Assembly (NCBI GenBank): GCA_015956445.1
Contig: WIUZ02000021.1
Location: 248,001 to 312,000 of the forward strand
Source of the DNA: Thelephora terrestris
Lineage: Eukaryota; Basidiomycota; Agaricomycetes; Thelephorales; Thelephoraceae
Length of the DNA: 64,000 nucleotides
Reading direction: 5' to 3'
The notes under the pieces were generated by a model that saw nothing but the letters and a program-made list of their open reading frames with translations, searched no databases and was not told the DNA's origin. The position numbers and the translations under genes are program-made. Position 1 is the first letter of the stretch; each line of letters starts with the position of its first letter. Shown here piece by piece: positions 10,576 to 20,776 of the stretch.

Positions 10576-13500
10576 TTATTGCACTCTCTTTCCGATTCCC
10601 ATACCAACTCTAACGAGGGTTTCCAAGCTGGCCCTTCCGTTGATCAATAAATCTTCGTCCCATTCCACGACGCCACGTTCAAACAACACGACGATAGTCG
10701 AGCCCCCAAAGGCGAAATACCCGAACTCTTCACCGCGTTTCACGTCTTGGCCTTCGTCGACAGTAGTCTTTATGCTGCCGACCATCATAGCCCCAATGCA
10801 AACCGCAAACACGCGTCCGAACTGCGGGCTATCAATCGGCACGACCTTCCGCACGTTCTCACCGTAGACGTCGAGGGCGGTTCGGATGGCTTGCGGCTGG
10901 GAATGGACGTAAACGGCAATTTAATTTCGCTCACCAAGAAGGTGACGAATTGAACGACACTCACGTTGACTGTGTAATACTCGCCAGAAATGTACGTCAT
11001 CTTCCCAATCCTGCCGTCAACGGGCGAATGAAACCTGTGATAATCTTGAGGAGCGAGACGGAAGATGCACAACGCCCCTCCGTTGTACTTTCCTGCTTGA
11101 TCGGCGTATGCCTCCCCTAGCAAACGTGTAACTGTGAAATCTCGGCCCTTGATCCAGATTTTTGTAGCCTCGTTGACAGTTTCAAACGCCATCAGTCGGC
11201 AGTCTGCGCCAGAGACGAGTCGATTAGGGTCATCGGGGTTCTCGACAGGTCGAGCATCAATTTTAAGTTTGCTGAGGAACAACGAATGGAGAATATAAGC
11301 GCGGGGGTGATAACGATACAGAAAAACGCACCGGTAGAAGAACTCATTAAAGTTTTTGAATGAATCCAATGGGTCCCGAATTTCATCCATCTTCAACTTA
11401 TGGAATTCGATGAACGAGGGGATGTCCTTCGCAGACTCAGGCGCATCATACTTGATACCTTGCTTGACAGACATGCTCTTTAGAAGCTTCCGAGCTGTGG
11501 GAGACCAAGTCAGACTCTGGTCAGGATCACATAGAAGAATCGAAGCATCTGCGTACCCTTGTGGCCCTCCATGTGGGACTTGGCTCCCTTGTAAAGGAGC
11601 CTGATTCCCAACCGAACGTAAACCTGCATTTTCTCTTCTTCCAGCTGACCAGTCATACGGTTCTGCACGATAATGTTTGCGGAGTTCTACGCGAATAGTT
11701 ATAGTTCGTAAGCATCAGACGTCCAAACTGAACAAGGAGAGAGATGCTCACGGCTCCAAGCTTGTAATCTCCAGAGGACAGCTTCCCGAGGATCTTCGTG
11801 TACCATTTTCTCTGAGCCTGGCTGGCTGTGACAAAATTTCCAACGACGATCTTGTCCATCCTGCCCCAGTCCTGGCTGGCGCAAAGCGCAATATGGGTAA
11901 CGATATCCACTTCGGCTTTGGAGCTGAGCCTCGGCCGGTGGCACAGAGGACAGTTCCTGATATTAATGACCCTCTCGCGAGCTTCCTCAGATCCTCCAGA
12001 ACTACTGTCTTCCCCGCCATCTTCGCTCGAATTAGAAGGGTGTCGAGACGATTGAGGCCGGTCGCTCCAACCCGCCACATGGTGTAAAGGAAGGTTGGTC
12101 CCTTCAGTTTGGTGCGAGTCAAACGGTCCGGGCCTTAGCCCACCATTATCCTCATTAGGCCGTAAGTGAGATGGACCAGAGAAGTCGATTCTGTCCAGCG
12201 GTAGAGGGCCGTCCATCTTTAGACCAGTTGGGGTGCTGGGGGCCGTATCTGCCTCGTTCGGAGAAGACGTCAAACGTTTCCTCTCGCTCTGAGGTTTACA
12301 GATCTCAGTTTCCAAGCATTGCACCGCTTGGGGAATTGTGATGGATCCTTCGAACGGATCTTTCCCGAAGCGTGTAAAGAATGAGTTAATTGTTTGGGAA
12401 GAGAGGGTAGAGCCCAGTGAATCAAGCATAGAGCTAATCTCGAGCCTGCTCATGTCGCCTGATTCATCGATGTCGTATTGTTTGAGGAACTGACGCCAGA
12501 ACATCTGACGAAGTGCATCGTATGGTTGGTACTTAGCCCTGTTTGGTCGCTATCCGTCAGCGGATGAGAAACGAGCACACAAACAGTCCAAACCTAAACG
12601 TCAACTCGGGTTTGTACTTGGGAAGGTCTTTCGGCATGACGAGTTGGACTGTGAAAGGATCCAAATCATGACCTTCCTCGCTGGCAGCGTATAAATCAGT
12701 GCTTGGATCTTTCTGCGGCGCCTTGCTAATCAACTCGGACAACTCCAAGCTTGCGTCGCCAATGTGATCGTTCGCTGAAAGCTTATCCCAGTCGAGAACG
12801 GAAAACTGAATCTCGAACTTCGATTCATATCTACGCACGTGGAAAATGAGCTTTTCGTCCCAGGTCGGGTTGAGGGAATGTCGGATGACGCGCGTGCGGA
12901 AGACTTTCTTGCCGAATGAGATGACGACGAAGGGGTCCATGTCCCAACCGGTTCTAGTCACTGTGCGGCACTATAAATAAATGAGGAAAACGGTAGCCGC
13001 AAACACACGCACTGTTGCTAAGTTTAGGAAGATCTTTAGCTCCCTTAATTTCCAGCATGACGATACCCAAAACGTCATTCTCTGGATTTAAATGGTATTC
13101 ACCACCACCAGCCTTCCTGGACCTTCTGAATTTGCGTTTCTTCTCCTTTGAATCTTGAGCGCTGATGGGCCTTTGCGGGCTTGGGGTGGATGCGGAGGAA
13201 TCGGCGAGCGTGGAATCAGATGAATCCATGCGTTGCGACTGGGCACGTTTCCCAGGAAAGAACTTTGCAAGCCCACCGACTGGCTTGGGAGCAATTGGAG
13301 TTTTATCTCCCCCGGCTGTGGGGGTGGTGGGCGTATGGCTTTCGACAGGTGCCAGGAGATCCTCATCCTCGTCGTCCTCTTCATCTGAAGAAAGAGCATC
13401 CTGGATGACTGGGGCACCCGCGCTAGAGCGGATCGTACCAATACCCTCAGTCTAGGACGCAAATGTGAGAGGTCATGAGAGAGTAACGAAAGAGAGAGGA

Positions 13501-14263
13501 TCTGGATCAGGGACTCACGGGAGGAGCGGAAACTATGGATGGTCTCGATCGAGTTACGATTTCGGAGTAAATGTCAGAAAACTCCATGGAGATTTGAGAG
13601 TGATGAGGTCTGACGAAACCAAGCTTAATCCTGACAGAACCTTGTGACCCGATGCTCCCTCGCGTAGACGCAAGGGGGACGTCGAACGGCTGCGGATCAG
13701 CGAGACTACCACGTCAGTGGCCGCACGCGGGATGCGACATAATCGGTTGACTGACTTGAGTAGCCTCCCAGGCATATTCACGCCCCCCGGGCGCATCCAA
13801 GAACCACTCCTCGAGAGGGAGGGCTGCTTCTCCAAGATAATCTTTGCTGAAAGTGTCTTTGTCCCAGGCGATGAGTTCGATGGCGGAAAGTTTATCTGCC
13901 AACGAGAGATAAATGTTGAAATCAAAAGTAGCATCCTTCTCTGGAAAGGATGGATTCAAAGTCTTTTTGATCACGCATGTCTGGTGTCGAACATTGAGAC
14001 ACGAGACGACGAAGAAGCTGGATTGAATTCTTAGAAGATGTGAAGGGCAAGCAAGCGAGGCTGAAGACGTACGGATCGCTAAAGCCGTTCCTATCTTTCG
14101 CTAGAAGATTGCTGGCTCCGAGAACCTGTATGCGGAGGGTGACGAGGGGAAGTTCACCGGGATTAGGTGCGAATGCGTTGGATTGCTTGAAAGACGGCGA
14201 GGAAACTTTGAGGGGGAGTTTGGTCTTGAGGGCCTTCAACGCCTTGGTGGGTGCGGGGACCAT
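10576..14263 (-). CDS. PSD2: Phosphatidylserine decarboxylase with two C2 domains and an EF-hand (PSD2-type)
   Basis: The enzyme converts phosphatidylserine to phosphatidylethanolamine. The domain order matches the Golgi/endosomal yeast Psd2 class, not the mitochondrial Psd1 class. From the start at 14263 ([20 protein letters not shown]) the first C2 follows ([20 protein letters not shown], then SDPYV). A Ser/Pro-rich linker and a second C2 come next ([38 protein letters not shown]). An EF-hand lies near 12430-12490 ([15 protein letters not shown]), and the catalytic domain at ~11470-10576. That domain has [13 protein letters not shown] and the self-cleavage motif FGGST (near 10694-10712), where the Ser becomes the pyruvoyl group. 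GGST rather than LGST also fits Psd2. About ten introns are present, and the gene encodes roughly 1,050-1,100 residues. An upstream in-frame ATG at 14350 exists but adds an unlikely extension. Calcium-dependent membrane targeting is inferred from the C2 and EF-hand domains. Confidence 0.9.
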
Positions 14264-14524
14264 GGTTGTAGTGTTATTAGAAAAGAGATAAGAATAGTGT
14301 AAGAGGGTTTTATATGTGTGATAACAAAAGTGTACCAACCCCTTTTCCAATCACACTTTCACGGAATATTCTGCGGACAAGAGCGTGGGAAGATGTTTGC
14401 TTACCTAATACTTCTCCTGTAAATAAAACGGAGGAGGCTTGCAACCTCGCTTCCCAACGCTCTCTCTTCCCTCTTCTTCTCGCTCGACTCTTTCCACCTC
14501 CCATCCACTCCACTCTTGAGGACC
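14264..14524. promoter_or_regulatory. Shared divergent promoter region
   Basis: Only about 260 bp separate the starts of the phosphatidylserine decarboxylase gene (-) and the secreted glycoprotein gene (+), so both promoters must lie here or overlap the first exons. The right half is strongly pyrimidine-rich on +. No specific operator was identified. Confidence 0.5.
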
Positions 14525-15743
14525 ATGCCTCGTTTCACTCTTTCAACCTTTGTGGCTCTCGCCATCGCCTCGTCCAAGGTGTACGCTCAGGACAGTTCCT
14601 CGACCTCCTCTTCTCTTATTCCTTTGGCTTCCAAGCACTTCGACTACAATAACCTTGTACGCGCTTTCTCCGTTTTCAATCTGCGTATCCTCTAACCTCT
14701 TAATTCCACAGCCTTACCAAGCTGACCCAGACAATGGTGTTCGTGGCACCCAATTCGGTTACAACAGGTGCAATTCCACCACGGAAAACCAATCCTCGCT
14801 CTGCCAGACTGCCATCATCAACTCGATTGACGGTGATTTCGGTTTCCTTAACTACTTTCTATGTTTAGTCGCTCACATCAAACTATTTTTAGATTTCTGC
14901 CTCTGGGGACCTCCGACCGGTCCCACGACCATTGCTGACACGGAACAAGAGGAAGTCGCCTGGTGTACGAAGCCCGGTCACGGCACCCGTCTCATCCCGG
15001 CTGGTGCTCTCAAGGGTGTTCAGTTCATGACCACCCCAGACTACGTCCAAGTCGTTGGATTCATCGACCAGACATTCATCGACCTCGAAGCCTCCGACTA
15101 CGGAGGAGAACTTGACCCCCATGGTGCCGATTTCCGCGGTAACCCCCTCGGCGGTCTCGTCTACTCCACCGCTTGGTCGAACGGCAGCGGCAACTACGAG
15201 CAGGTTATCGAGTGGCACAACTTCATGGGCGGTAGCGTGTTCTGCTTCAAGATTTGCGACCCTGCTGGTCCCAACGCTGCCAACTACTGCCAACACATTT
15301 ACGACCGTATCGGATGCGCTTACAATGCTCCCAACAACGCCCAAAACGGAACCTTCGAGACTTGCCAAGGTGCAAACCAGGACTTCCCAGGCATCTACAC
15401 CGATTCAGCTGGTAACATCCAGACTTACACTCAGCCCCCTGAGTCTTTGGGCGCTATCAGCTCCATTCCCTACACGCCCAAGGTCCCTGCTTCTTCCAAC
15501 TGCGTCACTTACACCTCATCCCTCCTGTACGCCTCTCTCCCCACCAGCAGCGTCGTACCTTCTTCCACCGGCAAGATCTCCAGTAGCATCCACACCAGCA
15601 GCACCAAGACTGGCTCCACTGGACCTTCGAACACTGGCACCAGCTCCAACGCCAACGGTAGCAGTGGTAGCCCCACTACCATTGCCCTCTCTTCGCTTAC
15701 TTCTCTGGTTGGCGTTGCTTTGGCTGTTTTCATCCTCTCGTGA
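14525..15743 (+). CDS. Secreted GPI-anchor-type 'macrofage activating glycoprotein'-like protein, copy 1
   Basis: A signal peptide (MPRFTLSTFVALAIASSKVY, cleavage near AQDS) opens a secreted protein of the basidiomycete 'macrofage activating glycoprotein'-like family. The core has conserved Cys and the blocks CLWGPPTGPTTIADTEQEEV, WCTKPGHGTRLIPAGALKG and YDRIGCAYNAP. A Ser/Thr-rich stretch (residues ~300-345) and a C-terminal hydrophobic tail (SLTSLVGVALAVFILS) suggest GPI attachment at the wall or membrane. Exons: 14525-14656, ~14712-14832, 14893-15743. The second intron keeps the frame open, so unspliced translation would insert about 20 residues. A paralogue lies about 31 kb away at 45983 on the same strand. 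The molecular function is unknown; the family name is historical. Confidence 0.82.
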
Positions 15744-16595
15744 GGTGTGTTGCGGTAAAATTTAGGACTGTTGTGACGATCTTTATCCCTCAACGTCATC
15801 CAGCCATTCCGTTTACGCTTTCACGAAGACACTTTCGAACTTGCATTTTTCTATCTTTTACTTTTACGTTCAGTTTATTGACGGGCCTCGGACCATCTTC
15901 TATATACTCACTTTGGCTTGATCTACGTTTTTGCGAAGCGAGAACATGCTGCTTCCTACGGCTGACTGAGGCCTGGTTTGCTTCTGGTCATGAAGCTGAT
16001 TCTACTTCTACCGGAAATATACCCAGAATAGAACACTCGCCACCACCAGGGAATCTAATTTCTTTCAACCAGCCTTTGTTAGCGAGCGACGAGTGAAATT
16101 GGCCAACTCTTCCCTTGTCTCTGCTTACTTGAGCATCCGTTGTCGGGCTGTCATTCAAACTCCAAGGGGACACACAGCCGAGGGCGACCCTGGTTCCTGG
16201 CCTCTTTAAATAAATTCTCGCTACACGTTTGGCTCGCAGAGGTATTTATGACCTGACGTGGATAAAGATACTTTCGTCATCACACAGGACGTTACTCTCG
16301 AAATAAACGACCTCCCCAACTCCGCACTTTGCCACTCTGGCTGTGGACCGCTCAAACGCGCGTCCGCAAGGTGGGAGTCGGATCTTGTCTCAAACAGTGC
16401 TACATATAATTAGGCGGTTGACAAACCTGCGAGGAGCGAAGGACGAGAAGATGACCAGGGCTGTTCAACATGCATCTTCGCTCTCAAGCGGCATGCATAC
16501 ACGTGTCCAGCGAACTTGGAAGCTGCCAGTGCCATGAAATTGACATCCTTCGTCTCCTCGGAGATTGATACCGTGTCTTTCTGAGGTTTGCTGGA
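15744..16595. other. Intergenic region
   Basis: I see the 3' region of the glycoprotein gene and then sequence without coding support up to the tRNA. No repeat was recognised. Confidence 0.4.
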
Positions 16596-16684
16596 GGGCA
16601 CGTGGTGTAGTTGGTTATCACGCTCGCTTAGCACATCCATGAGAAGCTTGCGAGAGGGGTCCGGTTCAATCCCGGACGTGTCCA
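16596..16684 (+). tRNA. tRNA-Ala(AGC) with intron
   Basis: The acceptor stem GGGCACG pairs with CGTGTCC (16677-16683), and A16684 is the discriminator base. Position 3-70 is a G-U pair, the identity element for alanyl-tRNA synthetase. The anticodon stem is CTCGC/GCGAG (16623-16627 with 16650-16654), with anticodon AGC at 16630-16632. The loop is 22 nt, so an intron of about 15 nt (near 16634-16648) sits at the canonical place one base after the anticodon. The T stem is TCCGG/CCGGA around loop TTCAATC. CCA is not encoded, as is usual in eukaryotes. Confidence 0.9.
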
Positions 16685-16687
16685 TCC

Positions 16688-16692
16688 TTTTT
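16688..16692 (+). terminator. RNA polymerase III T-run
   Basis: Five consecutive T residues begin four bases after the tRNA discriminator, the normal Pol III stop signal. Confidence 0.75.
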
Positions 16693-16847
16693 ACTGACCC
16701 CCTCATCATCCCTCTAGTATACTGTCCCTCTGATTGGGGGAACAGAAAGCAGTTTAGAGGCGATCGAGATCCTGATGAAAGCCGGCGCAGACACTTCATC
16801 CCACCCCCACATCATGATGAACGATCTCTCTCATTCCTTCTACTCAT

Positions 16848-18790
16848 ATGGCCGAACTCTTAGTCCCGGTGTACACAAGCATTGATCAGGTGAACGAGAG
16901 GAACGAGCAAACGTGGGTGATCCCTTATTCATCGTGGACCGATGATTCTAATCCCCCACCCCACCCATAGACAGAAACGGATCAAAGTCGCAGAGGAGTT
17001 TAGGGCTCGTTACGGCCGAAATCCTACCTACATAGCAAGAGCTCCAGGAAGAGTCAAGTGAGCCTTTCATCCTCCGGACCGATTAAAAGCATCGCCTCTG
17101 AGACCCACGACTCGAATACAGCTTGATCGGTGAACACATCGACTACGCCTTGTTCGGTGTCTTCCCAGCTGCCATCGAACGTGACATACTCATCGCCCTC
17201 GCACCTCGTCCGCTAAACGACCAACCAGGCGTCATCGTGGCGAATGCAGATCCAAAATATGCCGAGCAGAGGTTCTCACCCTCCCGCGCCATCGCCACAG
17301 CCGGCGCTCGAGATCAAGACGCTTGGCTGATAGATATCAATACGAATGAGCTCCGATGGGATAGCTACGTGAAAGCAGGGTACTATGTGAGTTTTCTGCA
17401 CACACTCTTCCGCTTGGCAGGGCTTGTGCGCTTATCTCGGTCTCTTTCAGGGCGTCCTGAACAATTTCTTCAGAGAAGGAGAGAGCGATCCCACCCCAGT
17501 TGACATGCTCATATCAGGCACTATCCCAGCTGGCTCAGGGCTATCCTCAAGTGCTGCAATTGTGGTAGCCTCAACACTCGGCTTCCTCGCCGTAAACGAC
17601 AAACTGAACGGCATGACCAAAGGAAGACTCGTAGAGATCGCGGTCGCAAATGAAAAACGGGTTGGAGTCAACAGCGGCGGGTGAGGAGTTCACGCGTGTG
17701 TATTCGTATCATACTCAGGCAGCTCCTTTCTAGAATGGACCAAGCCGCTTCCGTGATTTCCACTCCCAATTCTGCGTTGTACATTTCCTTCTACCCCACG
17801 CTCTCTGCTCAACTGATCGAGTTACCGACGGAGCGAACCGACCCTCCGGCTGTGTTCGTCATCGCGAACTCACTCGTGGTATCCGATAAAGCGGTCTCCG
17901 CCAAGACGCAATACAACCTCCGCGTCGTCGAGACCCTGGTAGGCGCACGGATCCTCGCAAATCGTCTTGGGGTGAAGATCGGACGTCAAGAGAAGGTGAC
18001 GTTCAGAGAAGTTCTCGGGAGGTGGATTTCCGGGGATGAGAGAGAGTCTGGAAAGGAAATCGAGATGGAGAAGGGGTTGGAGAGTATTTTAGAGGAGGTA
18101 GAAAGCCTCAAGCCTCCCCCAGAGACGGTTGCGAGTGGTCAGCTAGGCGTGACCATGGAAGAGATGATCAACCTCAGTGGGCTACCTCAGTCCGAATTCC
18201 ATCAACTCTACCTATCGTGGGTGGAAGGCAGGTGCTTCATCGTTCACTGATCTGTAGCCTTACTTACCGAATCAATAGTCGAAGCAACCCACTTCCACCT
18301 CTACAATCGAGCGAGACACGTCTTCTCAGAAGCTCTCCGGGTCCTCCAATTTCGCAACTTGTGCCTAAAGTCTCAACCTTGCTCTCAGCCGTCATCTGCT
18401 GAAGAAACCCTCCAAGCACTCGGAAATCTCATGAACGAGTCTCATCGGTCCTGTTCGGATTTGTTCGATTGTTCATGTCCCGAACTCGACGAACTAACGG
18501 CGCTAGCCCGCGCGTCTGGAGCGTATGGGTCCCGTTTGACAGGGGCAGGATGGGGAGGATGCACCGTCAGTCTGGTTTCCGAAAGCAAAGTAGAGGATTT
18601 CAAGAACAAGTTGAGGGCGGGATACTCCAGATACCGGGACCTGACTGGAGAAAAATTAAACGAGGTCGTGTTCGCCACAAAGCCGAGCTCTGGAGCATTT
18701 GGTATGTGTTGGGATTCCGTTAAGCTCACGGGTACTGACCACGAACTCGCAGTCCTCCAACTGGAGGTGTTGGGTGTAGCTCAGAAGTGA
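16848..18790 (+). CDS. GAL1: Galactokinase
   Basis: This enzyme phosphorylates galactose with ATP, the first committed step of the Leloir pathway in the cytosol. It is a GHMP-family kinase of about 530 residues. The galactokinase signature is PGRVNLIGEHIDY. The GHMP ATP loop is TIPAGSGLSSSAAIVVAS near residue 170. The third motif, SRLTGAGWGGCTVSLV, is near the C-terminus. The start at 16848 gives MAELLVPVYTSIDQVNERNE and the stop is at 18788-18790. At least seven short introns are present. One of them, 18228-18278, can be joined in frame only with a GC donor (exon ..GAAG, then GCAGGT), restoring WVEVEATHFHLYNRARHVF. No other galactose genes are adjacent. The last codons and 3' flank belong to a direct repeat found again at 24660. 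Confidence 0.95.
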
Positions 18791-19052
18791 AAGTGCACGG
18801 TCGTGGTATCATATGGGTACGAGTAGGTGGTCACTGTGTTTGAGTGCTCGGCATGTCAGGCGCGGTCTCAGGATATTCCACATAGTACCCCCTCGTCGAT
18901 CGTACGCACTATATCAATGGCTTACTGATGCTTCGCAATCCCCGTCCTGGCAGCGCCTATCTCGATAAGAGCGTGCCTGACCTCTCGCAGCAGACAGACC
19001 CTCCCAAGCTCGTCCCACACCCTCCCCTCCGTTCACACTCGCCCCCCACAAC
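18782..19052 (+). repeat. Direct repeat copy 1, over the galactokinase 3' end
   Basis: This ~270-bp sequence recurs in the same orientation at 24660-24939. By eye the copies match at roughly nine bases in ten, with small indels. Shared stretches include GCGCGGTCTCAGGATATTCC and TCGATCGTACGCACTATATC. Copy 1 overlaps the galactokinase stop codon. Copy 2 ends about 11 bp before the next gene's ATG. Confidence 0.9.
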
Positions 19053-19447
19053 ATTTGGGGGGTATTTTTGCGCCTTCGATACTAGTTCCTAGCGTTTCGC
19101 TCGGGTCAAAATCTGACGAAGGCTCCAGCGAGATACCCAACCGGGGAGCTACCGAGATACGTCCTAAGCAAGCGTTATCTCGAGAGGTTATGTAACCTCA
19201 CCAGGGTTTGCCTTATAGCTTGGTGCCACTATACCTTCCCTCCATCCTTCGACCGATCATCGATCATCCTAGATCGCGCTGCCCCCAAAATCGGCAGAAC
19301 CTGAGCCTTATGAGGGTCCGCAGTCATAGATTCGCGTAGTTCGGGCCTGGGGAAGGAATGTCGGAAGGTAGATGGTCAAAGCGCACTGCTTCCTCATCGA
19401 CGTATCTTTCCCGATTTCAGATCTAGTAGGTGCCGCGGGCGGGGGCG
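19053..19447. other. Unassigned 395-bp segment inside the insertion
   Basis: This lies between direct repeat copy 1 and the TIR element. It has no coding support and no match elsewhere in the window that I can see. Confidence 0.4.
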
Positions 19448-20776
19448 CATCAGGAAAAACCTCTGAGGCTACGCGACACTAGGCGAAACTATGTGATCCC
19501 GGGTCCATAGTTATAGCATAGCGGTCCTCCTAGCCCATCATTATTCGATAGCGAGCCGATAGCTATCCCATAGAGCACTGGTAGCGTCTCTTAGACCCCA
19601 CTAGCATGGTCGTAGGTAAACTTGCTCTCGTAATTGCCATCCAGATGAGTTTTAAAACCAGTATATTTGAAAGCCGGGGGAACTCATGTAATGTACAAAG
19701 GAAATATACGTATATACGTATATAAAAGATAATAATATAGGGTGGGTGTAACCCCCGCATAAAAAGGTGATACGCTCCACCATATACATGGCCAGACGTA
19801 TGGTCGCAATCCAACTATTAGATGTGGCACGCCGATAGAGCCCAACATACATGTTGGACTCAAACGGGTCATCATCCTGCTGCAAAGTGGGATTGGGCGG
19901 CTGATCGAGTGGCTCAGGGGTGATGTGTCGGCAGTTGCTGAAAGTGGGAATGAGCTAGTTATCGACAAAAGGCCGGAACAGTTACCTCAGCCATAATCTG
20001 GCATGCCCCTGCCACTGCAGAAGAGCATTTCAAGGTCGTTGTTATTCGCCAGGGTCAACGGGAGCATGGCGGCATCTCCAGAGGCAGGGTGGACTCAAAT
20101 ACTGCCACTGGGGGAGCAGGTATCACGTAAGGTGGAAGGATCCCATAGCGTGGCAGAAACATTGGCCTGGATGGACACCATAAATACGTGAGCGTCGGAA
20201 TTGAGACCAGCAGTCTCAACTATAGACCGCCTGGCGGGGCCAGTGATGGGAAGAACTCGGCAGTTGATCCAGCGGCGCCTCCCTCAGTCAACGCATTGGC
20301 AATTTCCCACCGACCACACGCGGGAGTCGGGAACAAGATTGGGGTGAGAGCCAATGCAAGGGTTGAACGTTGACAATACAAACGGCACGGGCCCTGTCGT
20401 AGCTCTGGTAAGTACGTCGTATCGAGCCGAGTCACCGCTGGGATTCGAGGGGTAAAATGCTCACCAAATAGAACCCCAAGCAGGGTGGCACGGAAGGTGG
20501 TGAGGGGCATGAGGTAACGGACTTACCGTTTCACTTGATGGTCCCGGCAGAGGGAGGAATGGTCGAAGCCGCGTACATGGGAGCTTCAGTCAAAGGAAGT
20601 GAACCACGTGGTTTCTCGTGCAACACTTTAACGTCCCTCGGATAACTTCGGATAAGCTCGGATACTCTCGGATAGCCTTGATTAACTTTGCGTGGTGATG
20701 GCTAGTTGATGGCTAGTGCGGTTAGCCTGTCATAGCTTCGCATAGCGTCGGCTAGCTGAAGAGGTTTTTCCTGATG
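19448..20776. mobile_element. Non-autonomous TIR DNA element (~1.33 kb)
   Basis: The left end begins CATCAGGAAAAACCTCT (19448) and the right end closes with its exact reverse complement (to 20776). Beyond the 17 perfect bases the inverted similarity continues imperfectly for about 30 bp, including GCGAAACTATG against GCGAAGCTATG. The right subterminal region carries four near-tandem motifs of the type GGATAACTTCG (about 20640-20680). The interior has AT-rich stretches (TATACGTATATACGTATA near 19705) and no recognisable transposase. A clear target-site duplication was not found. The superfamily is undetermined. Confidence 0.6.
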
